From contig CAJWEV010000006.1 in NCBI GenBank assembly GCA_913031575.1, forward strand, positions 1 to 64,000: 64,000 nucleotides of DNA, in the 5' to 3' direction. The DNA comes from an uncultured Halieaceae bacterium. Lineage in GTDB: Bacteria > Pseudomonadota > Gammaproteobacteria > Pseudomonadales > Halieaceae. Below, piece by piece: positions 54,191-62,912 of this stretch. The translations under genes and the position numbers were made by a program. A model generated the notes under the pieces. It saw nothing but the letters and a program-made list of their open reading frames with translations. It was not told the DNA's origin and made no database searches. Positions within the stretch are counted from its first letter, which is position 1. Every line of letters starts with the position of its first letter.

Positions 54191-56179
54191 ATGAAGGCAC
54201 TAACGACGTTATTAGTGGCCAATCGCGGCGAAATTGCCGTTCGGGTGATGCGTACGGCCAAGGCCATGGGTCTGAAAACGGTGGCTGTCTACTCTGAGGC
54301 AGATGCCAACGCACAGCATGTGAGGGAAGCTGATCAGTCGGTCTGCATTGGTCCAGCACCTGCAGTAGATTCCTATCTGCAGCTGGATGCCATTCTGGAT
54401 GCAGCAGAGCGCACGGGCGCCGACTGTATTCACCCCGGTTATGGTTTTCTCTCTGAAAATCAGGCCTTTGCCTCGGCTTGCGAGGCCAAAGGTATCGAAT
54501 TTATCGGTCCGCCTAATGCCGCTATCGAAGTCATGGGTGATAAAGCCAAGGCCAAGCGTGCCATGATCGAAGCCGGTGTTCCCTGTGTTCCCGGATATCA
54601 GGGCGATGACCAAAGGGTGAGTACCCTCGTGGCGGAAGCCGAAAAAATTGGACTGCCGATCATGGTTAAAGCGGCAGCGGGCGGTGGCGGGCGTGGTATG
54701 CGTCTTGTCCATGAGGTGAGTGAACTTGAAGCGGCGGTCGATATGGCGCAATCCGAGGCCAAGAACGCGTTTGGTTCAAGCGAGCTCATAATTGAAAAGG
54801 CGGTCATGCGGCCACGGCACGTAGAAATTCAGGTATTTGCCGACAAGGCGGGTAATACGGTCTACCTCGGCGAGCGAGACTGCTCTATCCAGCGTCGGCA
54901 CCAGAAGGTAGTCGAGGAAGCCCCATGCCCGGTGATGACGCCTGAACTTCGTGATGCAATGGGTAAGTCGGCCGTCGAAGCCGCAAAGGCCGTGAATTAT
55001 GTCGGCGCAGGTACGGTCGAATTTTTGCTTGACGAAGAGGGAGAATTTTATTTTCTCGAGATGAATACGCGGCTTCAGGTTGAACACCCCGTGACTGAAA
55101 TGGTCACAGGCTACGATCTTGTGGAATGGCAGATTCGGGTTGCGCGAGGGGAAGACCTACCCGCGCAGCAGGAAGATATTGAACTATTTGGACACGCCAT
55201 TGAGGTTCGTTTGTACGCAGAGGATCCAGTGTCAGGATTTTTACCAAGTACCGGTGCGATCAAGTTATTTACGCAACCTCAGGGTTCCGGCATTAGAGTG
55301 GATGCTGGCGTAGAGACGGGTGACGAAGTCACTCCGTTTTACGACGCGATGGTGGCCAAACTCGTTACCCATGGCGATACGCGAGAGGACGCGCGTCTGA
55401 AAATGAGGAGTGCGCTCCAGTGCACTGCCTTATTTGGCCCAGAAAACAATCGAGACTTTTTGATAGATGTGATGGACCGAGATGAGTTCATTTCTGGCGC
55501 CGCAACGACGGCGTTCATTGCCGATAACTATGGTGACGTATTTACGCCGCCCGAAGTGAGTAGTGCTGATCTGGCTTGCGCCGGTGCGATACAGCACATA
55601 CTGGCCATGGAAATCCATCACAGCCAGTCGGCTTCAGTTAACGAGGAGCTGCTCGACTGGGTTTCAATGGGTCGCGTGACAGATACGAGGTCGTACGACC
55701 TGGGCGAGGACACTCACGAGGTGCTCGTCGTACCACTCAACGCGGGTGAGTACGAGGTGTCCGTGGGCGCTGATAGTCATTATCTCGTGGTGACGGATAT
55801 TGACGACGACGCAATGACGTTGGAGGTTGATGGACTCTCTCAACGCTATCACTACCACCCAGAGGCACCCGCGACGCTTTATCTCGCTTCCGACTCTCTC
55901 TCGATGATCTTAGCGGACAACACACGTATTCCACCGGAGTCAGAAGAGACGGCTGGCGGGGGTACGATCATTGCGCCGATGCATGGGCAGCTATTATCGA
56001 TTGATGTAGCGACCGGTGATGCAGTTACAAAAGGACAGCGCATTGCGGTTCTCGAGGCCATGAAAATGCAACATGAGCTGATTTCACCCGGTGACGGTGC
56101 TGTCGTCGATGTGGTGGCAGAAGCAGGTAAGCAAATAGGTGCAGGCGATCTCATTATGATGTTGGAGCTAGAGGAATGA
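54191..56179 (+). CDS. atuF: Acyl-CoA carboxylase biotin-carrying (alpha) subunit, AtuF-like
   Basis: The ATG at 54191 (MKALTTLLVANRGEIAVRV) gives 662 residues, normal for MCC/GCC alpha subunits. The biotin carboxylase domain (about 1-450) has the ATP-grasp loop KAAAGGGGRGMRLV, RDCSIQRRHQKVVEEAP and EMNTRLQVEHPVTE. A middle BT domain links to a C-terminal biotinyl domain with the EAMKM site, Lys625. The start lies 2 nt after the hydratase stop and the end overlaps the next gene by 4 nt. Confidence 0.93.
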   Translation: MKALTTLLVANRGEIAVRVMRTAKAMGLKTVAVYSEADANAQHVREADQSVCIGPAPAVDSYLQLDAILDAAERTGADCIHPGYGFLSENQAFASACEAKGIEFIGPPNAAIEVMGDKAKAKRAMIEAGVPCVPGYQGDDQRVSTLVAEAEKIGLPIMVKAAAGGGGRGMRLVHEVSELEAAVDMAQSEAKNAFGSSELIIEKAVMRPRHVEIQVFADKAGNTVYLGERDCSIQRRHQKVVEEAPCPVMTPELRDAMGKSAVEAAKAVNYVGAGTVEFLLDEEGEFYFLEMNTRLQVEHPVTEMVTGYDLVEWQIRVARGEDLPAQQEDIELFGHAIEVRLYAEDPVSGFLPSTGAIKLFTQPQGSGIRVDAGVETGDEVTPFYDAMVAKLVTHGDTREDARLKMRSALQCTALFGPENNRDFLIDVMDRDEFISGAATTAFIADNYGDVFTPPEVSSADLACAGAIQHILAMEIHHSQSASVNEELLDWVSMGRVTDTRSYDLGEDTHEVLVVPLNAGEYEVSVGADSHYLVVTDIDDDAMTLEVDGLSQRYHYHPEAPATLYLASDSLSMILADNTRIPPESEETAGGGTIIAPMHGQLLSIDVATGDAVTKGQRIAVLEAMKMQHELISPGDGAVVDVVAEAGKQIGAGDLIMMLELEE

Positions 56180-57339
56180 AGCATTCACTAACAGAGACTT
56201 TCGATATCGAGTTTCCACTATTTGCTTTTAGTCATTGTCGCGACGTTGTTGCCGCCGTCTCGCGTAACGGCGGCTTCGGTGTGCTGGGGGCGGTCGAACT
56301 TACACCCGAACAGTTGCGTGTTGAACTTGACTGGATTGCCGCCCATACCAATGGACGACCGTTTGGTCTCGACCTCATCGTTCCCAACGCAGCTATCGGT
56401 AAAGACGAGTCCATTAGTGACGCTGATCTGGTGAATATGGTCCCGAACGGCCACATCGAGTTTGCAGATTCTATTCTCGAGTCACAAGGCATTGATACAT
56501 CGGACCTCGCAACAGATCGAAATTATGATCTGACCTTCACGCATAACATTCAAGGTCAAAAAACGAATGCCATGCTTGAAGTCGCCGCCGAGTATTCGGT
56601 CGCGATGTTGGTCAATGCACTGGGTGTTCCACCACCTAATATGTTCGAGTTTGCGCGCGCGCACGGCATCAAAGTGGGCGCTCTCGTGGGAACGGTTAAT
56701 CATGCGCTGAATCAGGCGAGAGCGGGTGTTGATGTCCTGATCGCCGCGGGTGGAGAGGCTGGAGGACACTGCGGTGCTGTCAGCACCATGGTCCTGGTCC
56801 CCGAGGTTTGCAGGGCTTTGAAACAACACAATCTATCTGTGCCAGTGCTGGCGGCTGGCGGTATTGCCACCGGTGAGCAAATGGCGGCGGCCATGACGAT
56901 GGGCGCAGACGGCGCATGGTGTGGGAGTGTCTGGCTTACTACCGTTGAGGCGGAGACCACACCCACTGTAAAGCGCAAGATGATAGAGGCTACGGCCAGC
57001 GATACTGTCCGAGCAAAATCAAGAACGGGCAAGCCGTCGCGACAGTTACGGTCAGCGTGGACCGACGCTTGGGAAAGCACAGGCGCTCCGGAACCACTGC
57101 CCATGCCGCTACAGTCACTTGTCTCTGAACCTGCCTTGAGAAAGATCGATAAATTAGCGGAGGGCGGACACGGGGGTGCTGAGGCACTGGCAACCTATTG
57201 GGTTGGACAGGCGGTTGGCTTAATGAATACAGAGCAGTCGGTCGCTGATGTCATGTTGGATTTCAAAACTGACTTCATTGAGGCTCACAGCAGAGTTGTC
57301 ACCTTCATTGAAGGATTAGAAGGTGCAGCAATCGATTGA
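56176..57339 (+). CDS. FMN-dependent nitronate monooxygenase family oxidoreductase
   Basis: The 387-residue TIM-barrel protein has the NMO/2-nitropropane dioxygenase signatures. These are GGFGVLGAVELTPEQL, the conserved His198 in AAGGEAGGHCG and the phosphate-binding AAGGIATGEQMAAAMTMGADG. Known members oxidise alkyl nitronates or act as NAD(P)H:quinone or enoyl reductases. It is not part of the described Pseudomonas atu cluster. The ATGA overlap with atuF and the 17-nt overlap with the next gene show it belongs to this operon. Substrate unknown. Confidence 0.88.
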   Translation: MKHSLTETFDIEFPLFAFSHCRDVVAAVSRNGGFGVLGAVELTPEQLRVELDWIAAHTNGRPFGLDLIVPNAAIGKDESISDADLVNMVPNGHIEFADSILESQGIDTSDLATDRNYDLTFTHNIQGQKTNAMLEVAAEYSVAMLVNALGVPPPNMFEFARAHGIKVGALVGTVNHALNQARAGVDVLIAAGGEAGGHCGAVSTMVLVPEVCRALKQHNLSVPVLAAGGIATGEQMAAAMTMGADGAWCGSVWLTTVEAETTPTVKRKMIEATASDTVRAKSRTGKPSRQLRSAWTDAWESTGAPEPLPMPLQSLVSEPALRKIDKLAEGGHGGAEALATYWVGQAVGLMNTEQSVADVMLDFKTDFIEAHSRVVTFIEGLEGAAID

Positions 57340-58120
57340 TTTTCGCGAGGAAAGCTTGACGCTCAAGACTTTGATTGCCGATCTGGATGATGTGGCCTTT
57401 GAGAAGACGACACAGTTCAAGTCCTGGACGATTAACGATGTTTTACGCCATCTCCATTTCTGGAATAAGGCCGTCATGGTGGCTACCGAGGGTGATGAGG
57501 CTTTCTCGGCGTTTTTTGAAGGTGTCGGTGCTCACATGACAAAAGGGGGTTCGCTGCCAGAATACGAAAAAGCCCATTTAGAAGGTCTGAGCGGTGGGGC
57601 GCTTCGCGAGGCATGGGCTTCATTGGTTGACGAGACGGCGGATGCTTACGCCGTGCTCGATCCCAGTGCGAGAGTACCTTGGGCAGGCCCGAGCATGAGC
57701 GCAAGGTCGGCCATATCAGCGCGCCAAATGGAGACCTGGGCTCACGGTCAGGAGGTGTTCGACGCCTTGGCTGCGGATCGTGAGGAGCACGATCGTATTC
57801 GCAATATTGTCATCTTAGGGATCAATACGTTCGGCTGGACGTTCAAGGTGAGAGGCGAAATACCGCCTGAGCCTATGCCCAACGTAAGCTTGGTCTCTCC
57901 TAGCGGTGAGTTATGGGCTTACGGCGAGTCACAGCATAGCAACTTTATTCAGGGGGATGCGGTCGAATTTGCTCAGGTGGTTACGCAAACGCGGAATATC
58001 GCTGATACCAGCCTCACCGTCATTGGTGACCCGGCGAAAGACTGGATGTCTAAAGCACAGTGCTTTGCTGGCGGCGCTAGCCCACCACCAGCGAAAGGTT
58101 CTCGCTTCAGGGCTGGTTAA
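57323..58120 (+). CDS. TIGR03084 family metal-binding protein (DinB / maleylpyruvate-isomerase-like)
   Basis: A GTG start inside the end of the previous gene gives 265 residues. The N-terminal four-helix bundle carries the metal-binding pattern with His in NDVLRHLHFWNKA and His-x3-Glu in METWAHGQEVFDA. A C-terminal domain of about 90 residues (WTFKVRGEIPPEPMPNVSL, LTVIGDPAKDWMSKAQ) resembles a small lipid- or SCP-like module. Relatives are mycothiol- or glutathione-dependent isomerases, but the activity of this group is unknown. Confidence 0.83.
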   Translation: MQQSIDFREESLTLKTLIADLDDVAFEKTTQFKSWTINDVLRHLHFWNKAVMVATEGDEAFSAFFEGVGAHMTKGGSLPEYEKAHLEGLSGGALREAWASLVDETADAYAVLDPSARVPWAGPSMSARSAISARQMETWAHGQEVFDALAADREEHDRIRNIVILGINTFGWTFKVRGEIPPEPMPNVSLVSPSGELWAYGESQHSNFIQGDAVEFAQVVTQTRNIADTSLTVIGDPAKDWMSKAQCFAGGASPPPAKGSRFRAG

Positions 58121-58126
58121 TTACGG

Positions 58127-58852
58127 TTGAAAACTCTTGTCATTCAATCTGCCCCGGATAATCGATACCGATGGGTAACTGACTGCTTGTTAGGTGTTGA
58201 GGCATGGTCTAAAGATCACGGTTTTGCTTACCAACTTTTTGATGACAGCTTCTTCGAAGTGCTTCCCGATTGGTATCGGCAGAAGTTAAAAGGGCGAGGG
58301 CCTATACTCGCCGATTTAGCGCGCCTACTTCATATCAGAGCTGCCCTGGACGCGGGTGCTGATCGCGTCATCTGGTGCGACGCCGATACACTTATTATTG
58401 ATGAGAGTTGGCAGCCATCTGTAACGGCGCATTCACGGTTTGGTGAGGAGCACTGGTTGCAAAGAGATAAGTCGGGCCGGTTAGAAATTCGTCGCCAGCC
58501 TCACAATGCCTTCATGATTTTTTTGCAAGCATCGCCAGTGCTGGATTTTTTGATCCACACCATTGAGTCGATGATTGCGCGCGTCGACCCAGATCATATC
58601 GCACCCCAAATGGTGGGTCCTAAGCTGCTCAAGGTGCTTCACAATCTCGCTCAATTTGATTTGGAACCTGAAGCAGGCGCTTCGAGTCCACTGTTGCTTA
58701 AGGCGATACGTCAGGATAATGCCGAGATCGTAAAGTTTTTCCTCAAGCGAAGTGGTCATTTGCCTAAGTGTCTGAATTTGTGCGCTAGCCTGATCGAAGA
58801 GGCTGACCTAGATATTGAGGACATCCGCCATAAGATTACTTTATTGCTCTGA
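58127..58852 (+). CDS. GT-A-like protein with DxD motif, possible ankyrin-like tail
   Basis: A TTG start gives 241 residues beginning KTLVIQSAPDNRYRWV. RVIWCDADTLIID shows a DxD motif after a hydrophobic strand, and a conserved GRGPILADLARLLHIRAALDAG precedes it, as in GT-A glycosyltransferases of the galactosyl-transferase/GT-24 type. The C-terminal part (about 185-215: SPLLLKAIRQDNAEIVKFFL) reads like one ankyrin helix pair. No membrane segment. It lies 6 nt after the TIGR03084 gene. Its role in a catabolic operon is unclear. Confidence 0.6.
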   Translation: MKTLVIQSAPDNRYRWVTDCLLGVEAWSKDHGFAYQLFDDSFFEVLPDWYRQKLKGRGPILADLARLLHIRAALDAGADRVIWCDADTLIIDESWQPSVTAHSRFGEEHWLQRDKSGRLEIRRQPHNAFMIFLQASPVLDFLIHTIESMIARVDPDHIAPQMVGPKLLKVLHNLAQFDLEPEAGASSPLLLKAIRQDNAEIVKFFLKRSGHLPKCLNLCASLIEEADLDIEDIRHKITLLL

Positions 58853-58949
58853 GATGACAGGATTCTATGGGGTATGTCTTACGAACAGTGATCTGGCATA
58901 GTGAGGATCAACAGCAATAACGTACAACAACGAGTAAAAGAGAAAGCAA

Positions 58950-59741
58950 ATGACAGACTATACTGTCAAAGTGAGTGTTGAAGGCGATATCGCATCGATC
59001 ATCCTTGGCCGAGCTGAGCATAGAAACGCCCTTAATCGCGACACAATGGTGCAGCTTCGGGATGCGGCGCTGGCGATTTCGGATAGAGACGAGGTGCGTG
59101 CAGTCATCATTCGAGCCGAGGGAACGGACTTTTCTGTTGGCGCAGATTTGAAAGAGGTGTCTGCTATTGAGCCTGGTGGCTCGCTGTTGAGAGCTCGTCG
59201 CGATGCCGAGCTTGGGCAAAAGTTATTAACGGCGATCCGGGAAATTCACCAACCAACGATTTGCGCTGTGCAGGGGATTGCCATAGGGGGCGGTGCCTGC
59301 ATTGCGGCTGCCTGCGACTTTCGTATTGCGACAACGGATGCGCGCTTGGGTTTGGGCGAGGTTAAGATCGGCATGAATCTCATGTGGAATGCCGTACCTT
59401 TATTTGTCGAATTGGTAGGTTTATCTCGTGCGAAACAGCTGATCATGTCTGGAGATCTTTATGCCGCAGATCGACTGGAAAGCTGGGGCTTGATTGATGA
59501 CGTGTGTGCGGGTGATGACCTCCAGACGGTGGCGCAGGGGTGGGCCCGCCATTACGCGGATCTTCCGCCAGTGGCAGTGCAAATGATTAAGCGCAGCGTG
59601 AATCAATACGCGCTGGCATTGAGCGAGTCCATCATGCATATGGATCAGGATCAGTGGATTCTGGCTGCTCGCAGCGAGGACTTCAAAGAGTGTATTTCAG
59701 CATTTGCTGAGAAACGCTCCGCAAAGATCACAGGCCATTAA
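58950..59741 (+). CDS. Enoyl-CoA hydratase/isomerase family protein
   Basis: The 263-residue crotonase has EGTDFSVGADLKEV and GIAIGGGACIAAACDFRIA for the oxyanion hole, and LGLGEVKIGMN with a Glu in the catalytic position. It probably acts on a beta-oxidation-type enoyl-CoA. A 97-nt gap separates it from the GT-like gene, so it may have its own promoter. It is followed after 30 nt by a serine hydrolase gene. Confidence 0.9.
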   Translation: MTDYTVKVSVEGDIASIILGRAEHRNALNRDTMVQLRDAALAISDRDEVRAVIIRAEGTDFSVGADLKEVSAIEPGGSLLRARRDAELGQKLLTAIREIHQPTICAVQGIAIGGGACIAAACDFRIATTDARLGLGEVKIGMNLMWNAVPLFVELVGLSRAKQLIMSGDLYAADRLESWGLIDDVCAGDDLQTVAQGWARHYADLPPVAVQMIKRSVNQYALALSESIMHMDQDQWILAARSEDFKECISAFAEKRSAKITGH

Positions 59742-59771
59742 TTACCATCAACAGTTTACTGGGAGTAAAGA

Positions 59772-60983
59772 GTGAATGATCCTCTCATCGGGGGCTATTG
59801 CGACCCTCGATTTCAAGCTGTTCGTGATCAATTTGCCCGAGCGCTTGCCAGTGGATTTGATACTGGTGCCTCTGTAGCGATCGAGCATCAGGGCGAAATG
59901 GTGGTCAATCTGTGGGGTGGCTACAAAGATAGGAAAAAAACGGATCCCTGGTCTAATGACACGCTTATCAATGTATTTTCAACAACGAAAGCGCTCACCG
60001 CTACGTGCTTCCTGCAGCTGATTGACCGAGGCAAGGTAGATCTCGACGCGTTAGTCGGCGACTACTGGCCCGAGTATGCCTGTCATGGCAAAGAGAAAAC
60101 CCGAGTCAGTGATTTTTTATGCCACCGCGCGGCCATGCATGGCTTTCAGGGGGGAGTGCCCCAATTCGATTATCGCGAGTGGGATAAGTGGACTCACGCG
60201 CTCGCGCAACAGCGACCCTTTCGGGAGCCAGGTACCACCCAGGGTTATCATGCATTGACCTATGGTTGGTTGGTCGGCGAGTTGATTCGACGCATTGATG
60301 GTCGAAGCGTCGGGCAGTATTTTCGCGAGGAAATAGCGGAGCCCTTCGGTCTGGATTTCAAGATAGGTCTTGAAGATGCGGATATTGAACGTTGTGGTGA
60401 TATTCTTGTTGATCCCCAGCCGACGCCATGGGCTCTTATGGTCATTGCGATCGCGCCCGACTTTGTTCTGCCCAAATCACTTCGTTCGCTAAAGTCGTTT
60501 TTGAGGATGGGTGATCTCAAAGTTGCTTTCGCCTCAAAGTCCGCGCAGCCTGGAGAGATGAATTCGCGGGAATGGCGAGAGGCTGAAATACCCTCAGCAA
60601 ATGGGCATGGCACAGCCGAGTCCCTCGCCAAACTATTCGGTATTTTGAGTATGGGTGGTGAGAGAGACGGTAAACGGATTATTAGTCGGGAAACATTAGA
60701 ACTCGGACTGACGCCTCTGTCAGAAGGTCCAGACACCGTCCTTTTAGGCGCCCCTATTCGCTTTGGTGTTGGCTACGATCTTGGACTCGGCATAACAACC
60801 ATTAGACGGACACCGCACCCCAGCCGCATTTTCGGCCATTGTGGTGTAGGCGGCTCTGTCGCTTTTGGCGACCCTGAAACGGGTCTCGGGTTCGGCTTCC
60901 TCTGTAACCGGATGCATAAACTAAAAGATCTTTACCAGACTTCTTGTGGATTGACTGATATTGTCTTGGACATCGTTAGTTAG
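59772..60983 (+). CDS. Serine hydrolase, EstB-like (family VIII esterase, beta-lactamase fold)
   Basis: A GTG start gives 403 residues without a signal peptide, so the enzyme is cytoplasmic. The active site shows STTK (Ser70, Lys73) in NVFSTTKALTATC and Tyr159 in TTQGYHALTYGWLVGEL. The C-terminal region has FGHCGVGGSVAFGDPE in place of the KTG box. Family VIII esterases hydrolyse short-chain esters, and some hydrolyse beta-lactams. It lies within a run of CoA-ester genes, suggesting ester or lactone substrates. Confidence 0.88.
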   Translation: MNDPLIGGYCDPRFQAVRDQFARALASGFDTGASVAIEHQGEMVVNLWGGYKDRKKTDPWSNDTLINVFSTTKALTATCFLQLIDRGKVDLDALVGDYWPEYACHGKEKTRVSDFLCHRAAMHGFQGGVPQFDYREWDKWTHALAQQRPFREPGTTQGYHALTYGWLVGELIRRIDGRSVGQYFREEIAEPFGLDFKIGLEDADIERCGDILVDPQPTPWALMVIAIAPDFVLPKSLRSLKSFLRMGDLKVAFASKSAQPGEMNSREWREAEIPSANGHGTAESLAKLFGILSMGGERDGKRIISRETLELGLTPLSEGPDTVLLGAPIRFGVGYDLGLGITTIRRTPHPSRIFGHCGVGGSVAFGDPETGLGFGFLCNRMHKLKDLYQTSCGLTDIVLDIVS

Positions 60984-60997
60984 TTTTGCCGTCGAAG

Positions 60998-61804
60998 TTA
61001 GCTCACGTCCCGAAAATTGGGTTTACGCTTTTCAATGAAGGCGCGAATACCCTCACTCACGTGCGGAAAGTCGAACAGCATTCGCTGCGTATCTTTCTCG
61101 TACTCTAGTTGCTCGCTCAAGGTATTAGCGAACGCTCGATCATGCGCCTTTACGACCGCTTTGAGACCTGCGGTAGGTCCATCGGCTAATCTGCCGGCCA
61201 AGCGTAGCGCAGCCGACATTAAGCCTTTGTCGGCCACGCAGTCCCAGATGAGTCCCCAGGCTTTCGCATCCGAGGCGGATAGATTATCTCCCAACAACGC
61301 TAGGCCGTTAGCACGTGCACGGCCAACGAGATTCGGCAAGAACCAGGAGGCACCCATGTCGGGAATGATCCCGAGGTTAGGCCCGAAGACGAGTTTGAAC
61401 TTGGCGGTCTCTGCGGCAACTACAATGTCCCCGGCGAGCGCAAGACCGACACCGCCGCCTGCGGCAACGCCATTAATGGCGGTCACGACTGGTTTTGTGG
61501 ATTGAGCGACGGCTTTGATCAAGGGGTTAAAGCCTCGCTCCATATTCGCTGCAGTGGCCTCACCCGCGGAGACGCCCTTTGAGGCTGTCCAGCTTCGCGC
61601 GTTGAGATCAGCACCGGCGCAAAAGGCACGACCGGAGCCGGTGATCACGACGGCCCTAACTGCGCTGTCAGTTTTTGCTTCATGCATTGCATCAACGAGA
61701 CCTAGTGTCAGTGATTCATCCAGTGCGTTGAGAACCTCTGGCCGGTTCAGTGTGACCGTGAGTACGCCATTGTCGGCAAGATGGGTAAGAACAGATGCGC
61801 TCAT
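60998..61804 (-). CDS. Enoyl-CoA hydratase/isomerase family protein (PaaG-like)
   Basis: The 268-residue crotonase has GSGRAFCAGADLNARS and the oxyanion-hole segment NGVAAGGGVGLALAGD, with LGIIPDMGASWFLPNLVG. The last pattern, lacking the second Glu and having Asp in PDMG, is typical of PaaG-type isomerases that act on ring or beta-gamma enoyl-CoAs. The ending FIEKRKPNF is standard. It converges with the esterase gene across 14 nt and is transcribed alone. Confidence 0.88.
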   Translation of the reverse strand: MSASVLTHLADNGVLTVTLNRPEVLNALDESLTLGLVDAMHEAKTDSAVRAVVITGSGRAFCAGADLNARSWTASKGVSAGEATAANMERGFNPLIKAVAQSTKPVVTAINGVAAGGGVGLALAGDIVVAAETAKFKLVFGPNLGIIPDMGASWFLPNLVGRARANGLALLGDNLSASDAKAWGLIWDCVADKGLMSAALRLAGRLADGPTAGLKAVVKAHDRAFANTLSEQLEYEKDTQRMLFDFPHVSEGIRAFIEKRKPNFRDVS

Positions 61805-61915
61805 GCTAGGCCTCGATTTTTGTTGTTCTACTGGGACTACTTTACGAGTACTGGCGTGGCGGTGCTAGTAGCTCTTCAAAGGCAGTCTTTAGTCAGTTAG
61901 GCCGGTAGCCCATCT

Positions 61916-62134
61916 CTAGCGAGTGGGTAACCGAAACAGGTCCTCCACAGAGCATCCTAGGGCATCCGCAATCTTCAATGCGAGCACGGTCGATGGGACA
62001 TACATGCCATTTTCAATCGCGTTGATGCTTTTGCGCGAGACCCCAGCAAATTTACTCAGTTCTGCCTGCGTTAGACCCGCCTGCCGCCGCATCACCTCGA
62101 GATTATTGAGCAGCTTTGGATGGTGTTTTCCCAT
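61916..62134 (-). CDS. Small XRE family helix-turn-helix regulator
   Basis: The 72-residue protein is a single Cro/CI-type HTH domain: LEVMRRQAGLTQAELSKFAG, VSRKSINAIENG and VLALKIADALGCSVEDLFRL. Such stand-alone YozG/HipB-like regulators often control an adjacent small membrane protein gene. Here a 129-residue membrane protein gene lies 100 nt upstream on the same strand. Confidence 0.92.
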   Translation of the reverse strand: MGKHHPKLLNNLEVMRRQAGLTQAELSKFAGVSRKSINAIENGMYVPSTVLALKIADALGCSVEDLFRLPTR

Positions 62135-62156
62135 TGTGAAGATATCGCCGCGCTTA

Positions 62157-62174
62157 CCTGCGGTCGCTCGCAGG
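62157..62174. promoter_or_regulatory. Inverted repeat upstream of the HTH gene
   Basis: CCTGCG-GTCGCT-CGCAGG is a perfect 6-bp inverted repeat 23 nt before the start of the HTH gene. It could be an operator for that small regulator or a weak stem after the upstream gene; no T-run follows. Confidence 0.3.
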
Positions 62175-62234
62175 CTGATGTGTGAAATTTTGGAGTATCA
62201 CAGAATAGCCGGATGTAAGATGAATTGGCCTGAA

Positions 62235-62624
62235 TTATCGCTTTTCGAACTCTTCGACCGCTTGATTGAGTTCATCACCTGTCGGTGGGTACAAGTAGCC
62301 CGCAATCACGATCCCGAGTCCAATTAAGCCTACTAGTATGCCTATCCCCTCGAAGAATTTTCCCATTGCGAGAGCCCCTAAGGCGTATATACCTATGCCA
62401 ACAAAGAGGGTAATCACCCCACTGCGTCGGTAATCCGTAGGTTCACTCTTCTTCTCATCAAGCATAGACATCAGTTCATCGAGTCTATCTGGGTCATCGA
62501 TGGTCTTGGAGATTTCCAGTATGGTCGCCCGTCGTTCTTTACCCTCGATGTACTGCCAAAAAAAGGCGGCTAAGGGGATGATGAGGCCTATCATCATGCC
62601 AAAAATAGGAGTCATCTCGCTCAT
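62235..62624 (-). CDS. Small membrane protein (129 aa), unknown function
   Basis: The protein has an N-terminal membrane segment (about 5-23), a charged cytosolic stretch (about 25-68, EISKTIDDPDRLDELMSMLD) and two further membrane segments (about 70-90 and 94-113), then an acidic tail. This resembles DUF6249-like proteins. It is paired with the downstream small HTH gene. No function is proposed. Confidence 0.75.
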   Translation of the reverse strand: MSEMTPIFGMMIGLIIPLAAFFWQYIEGKERRATILEISKTIDDPDRLDELMSMLDEKKSEPTDYRRSGVITLFVGIGIYALGALAMGKFFEGIGILVGLIGLGIVIAGYLYPPTGDELNQAVEEFEKR

Positions 62625-62843
62625 TAGATAAGTCTCGCTTAGTGGGAATGTAACGTAAACGTATCATAGTGAGGAGAGAAGTAAAGGTTACATTTTGGTT
62701 TTAAAAATTTTGTACCTTTGATCACGATATCTGTGTGGTCTGGCCTATCCGAGCATCGGTTGATGCATGCCCGATGCGAAGACAATGATCAATAACTAAT
62801 TGACTCGCATAATAAGCCCTCGGGTCTCGCGACCTTGAGTGAT

Positions 62844-62871
62844 TAACAAACTCACCCTTGCTTGTTATATG
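62844..62871 (+). promoter_or_regulatory. Possible promoter of the acyl-CoA ligase gene
   Basis: TTAACA (62844-62849) and TATATG (62866-62871) are 16 nt apart and end 41 nt before the ligase ATG. The rest of the 288-nt gap (62625-62912) is AT-rich in its first third and holds no gene that I can see. Confidence 0.35.
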
Positions 62872-62912
62872 CTTTTAGCGCGTTGCAGCAGCGAGCTGAA
62901 TTAGGGGAAGAA

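Noticed and set aside
51760-56179. Annotation as leucine-pathway 3-methylcrotonyl-CoA carboxylase (liu)
   Set aside because: Not excluded, but the adjacent AtuA family gene and hydratase order favour the Atu type. No isovaleryl-CoA dehydrogenase or HMG-CoA lyase gene is next to it.
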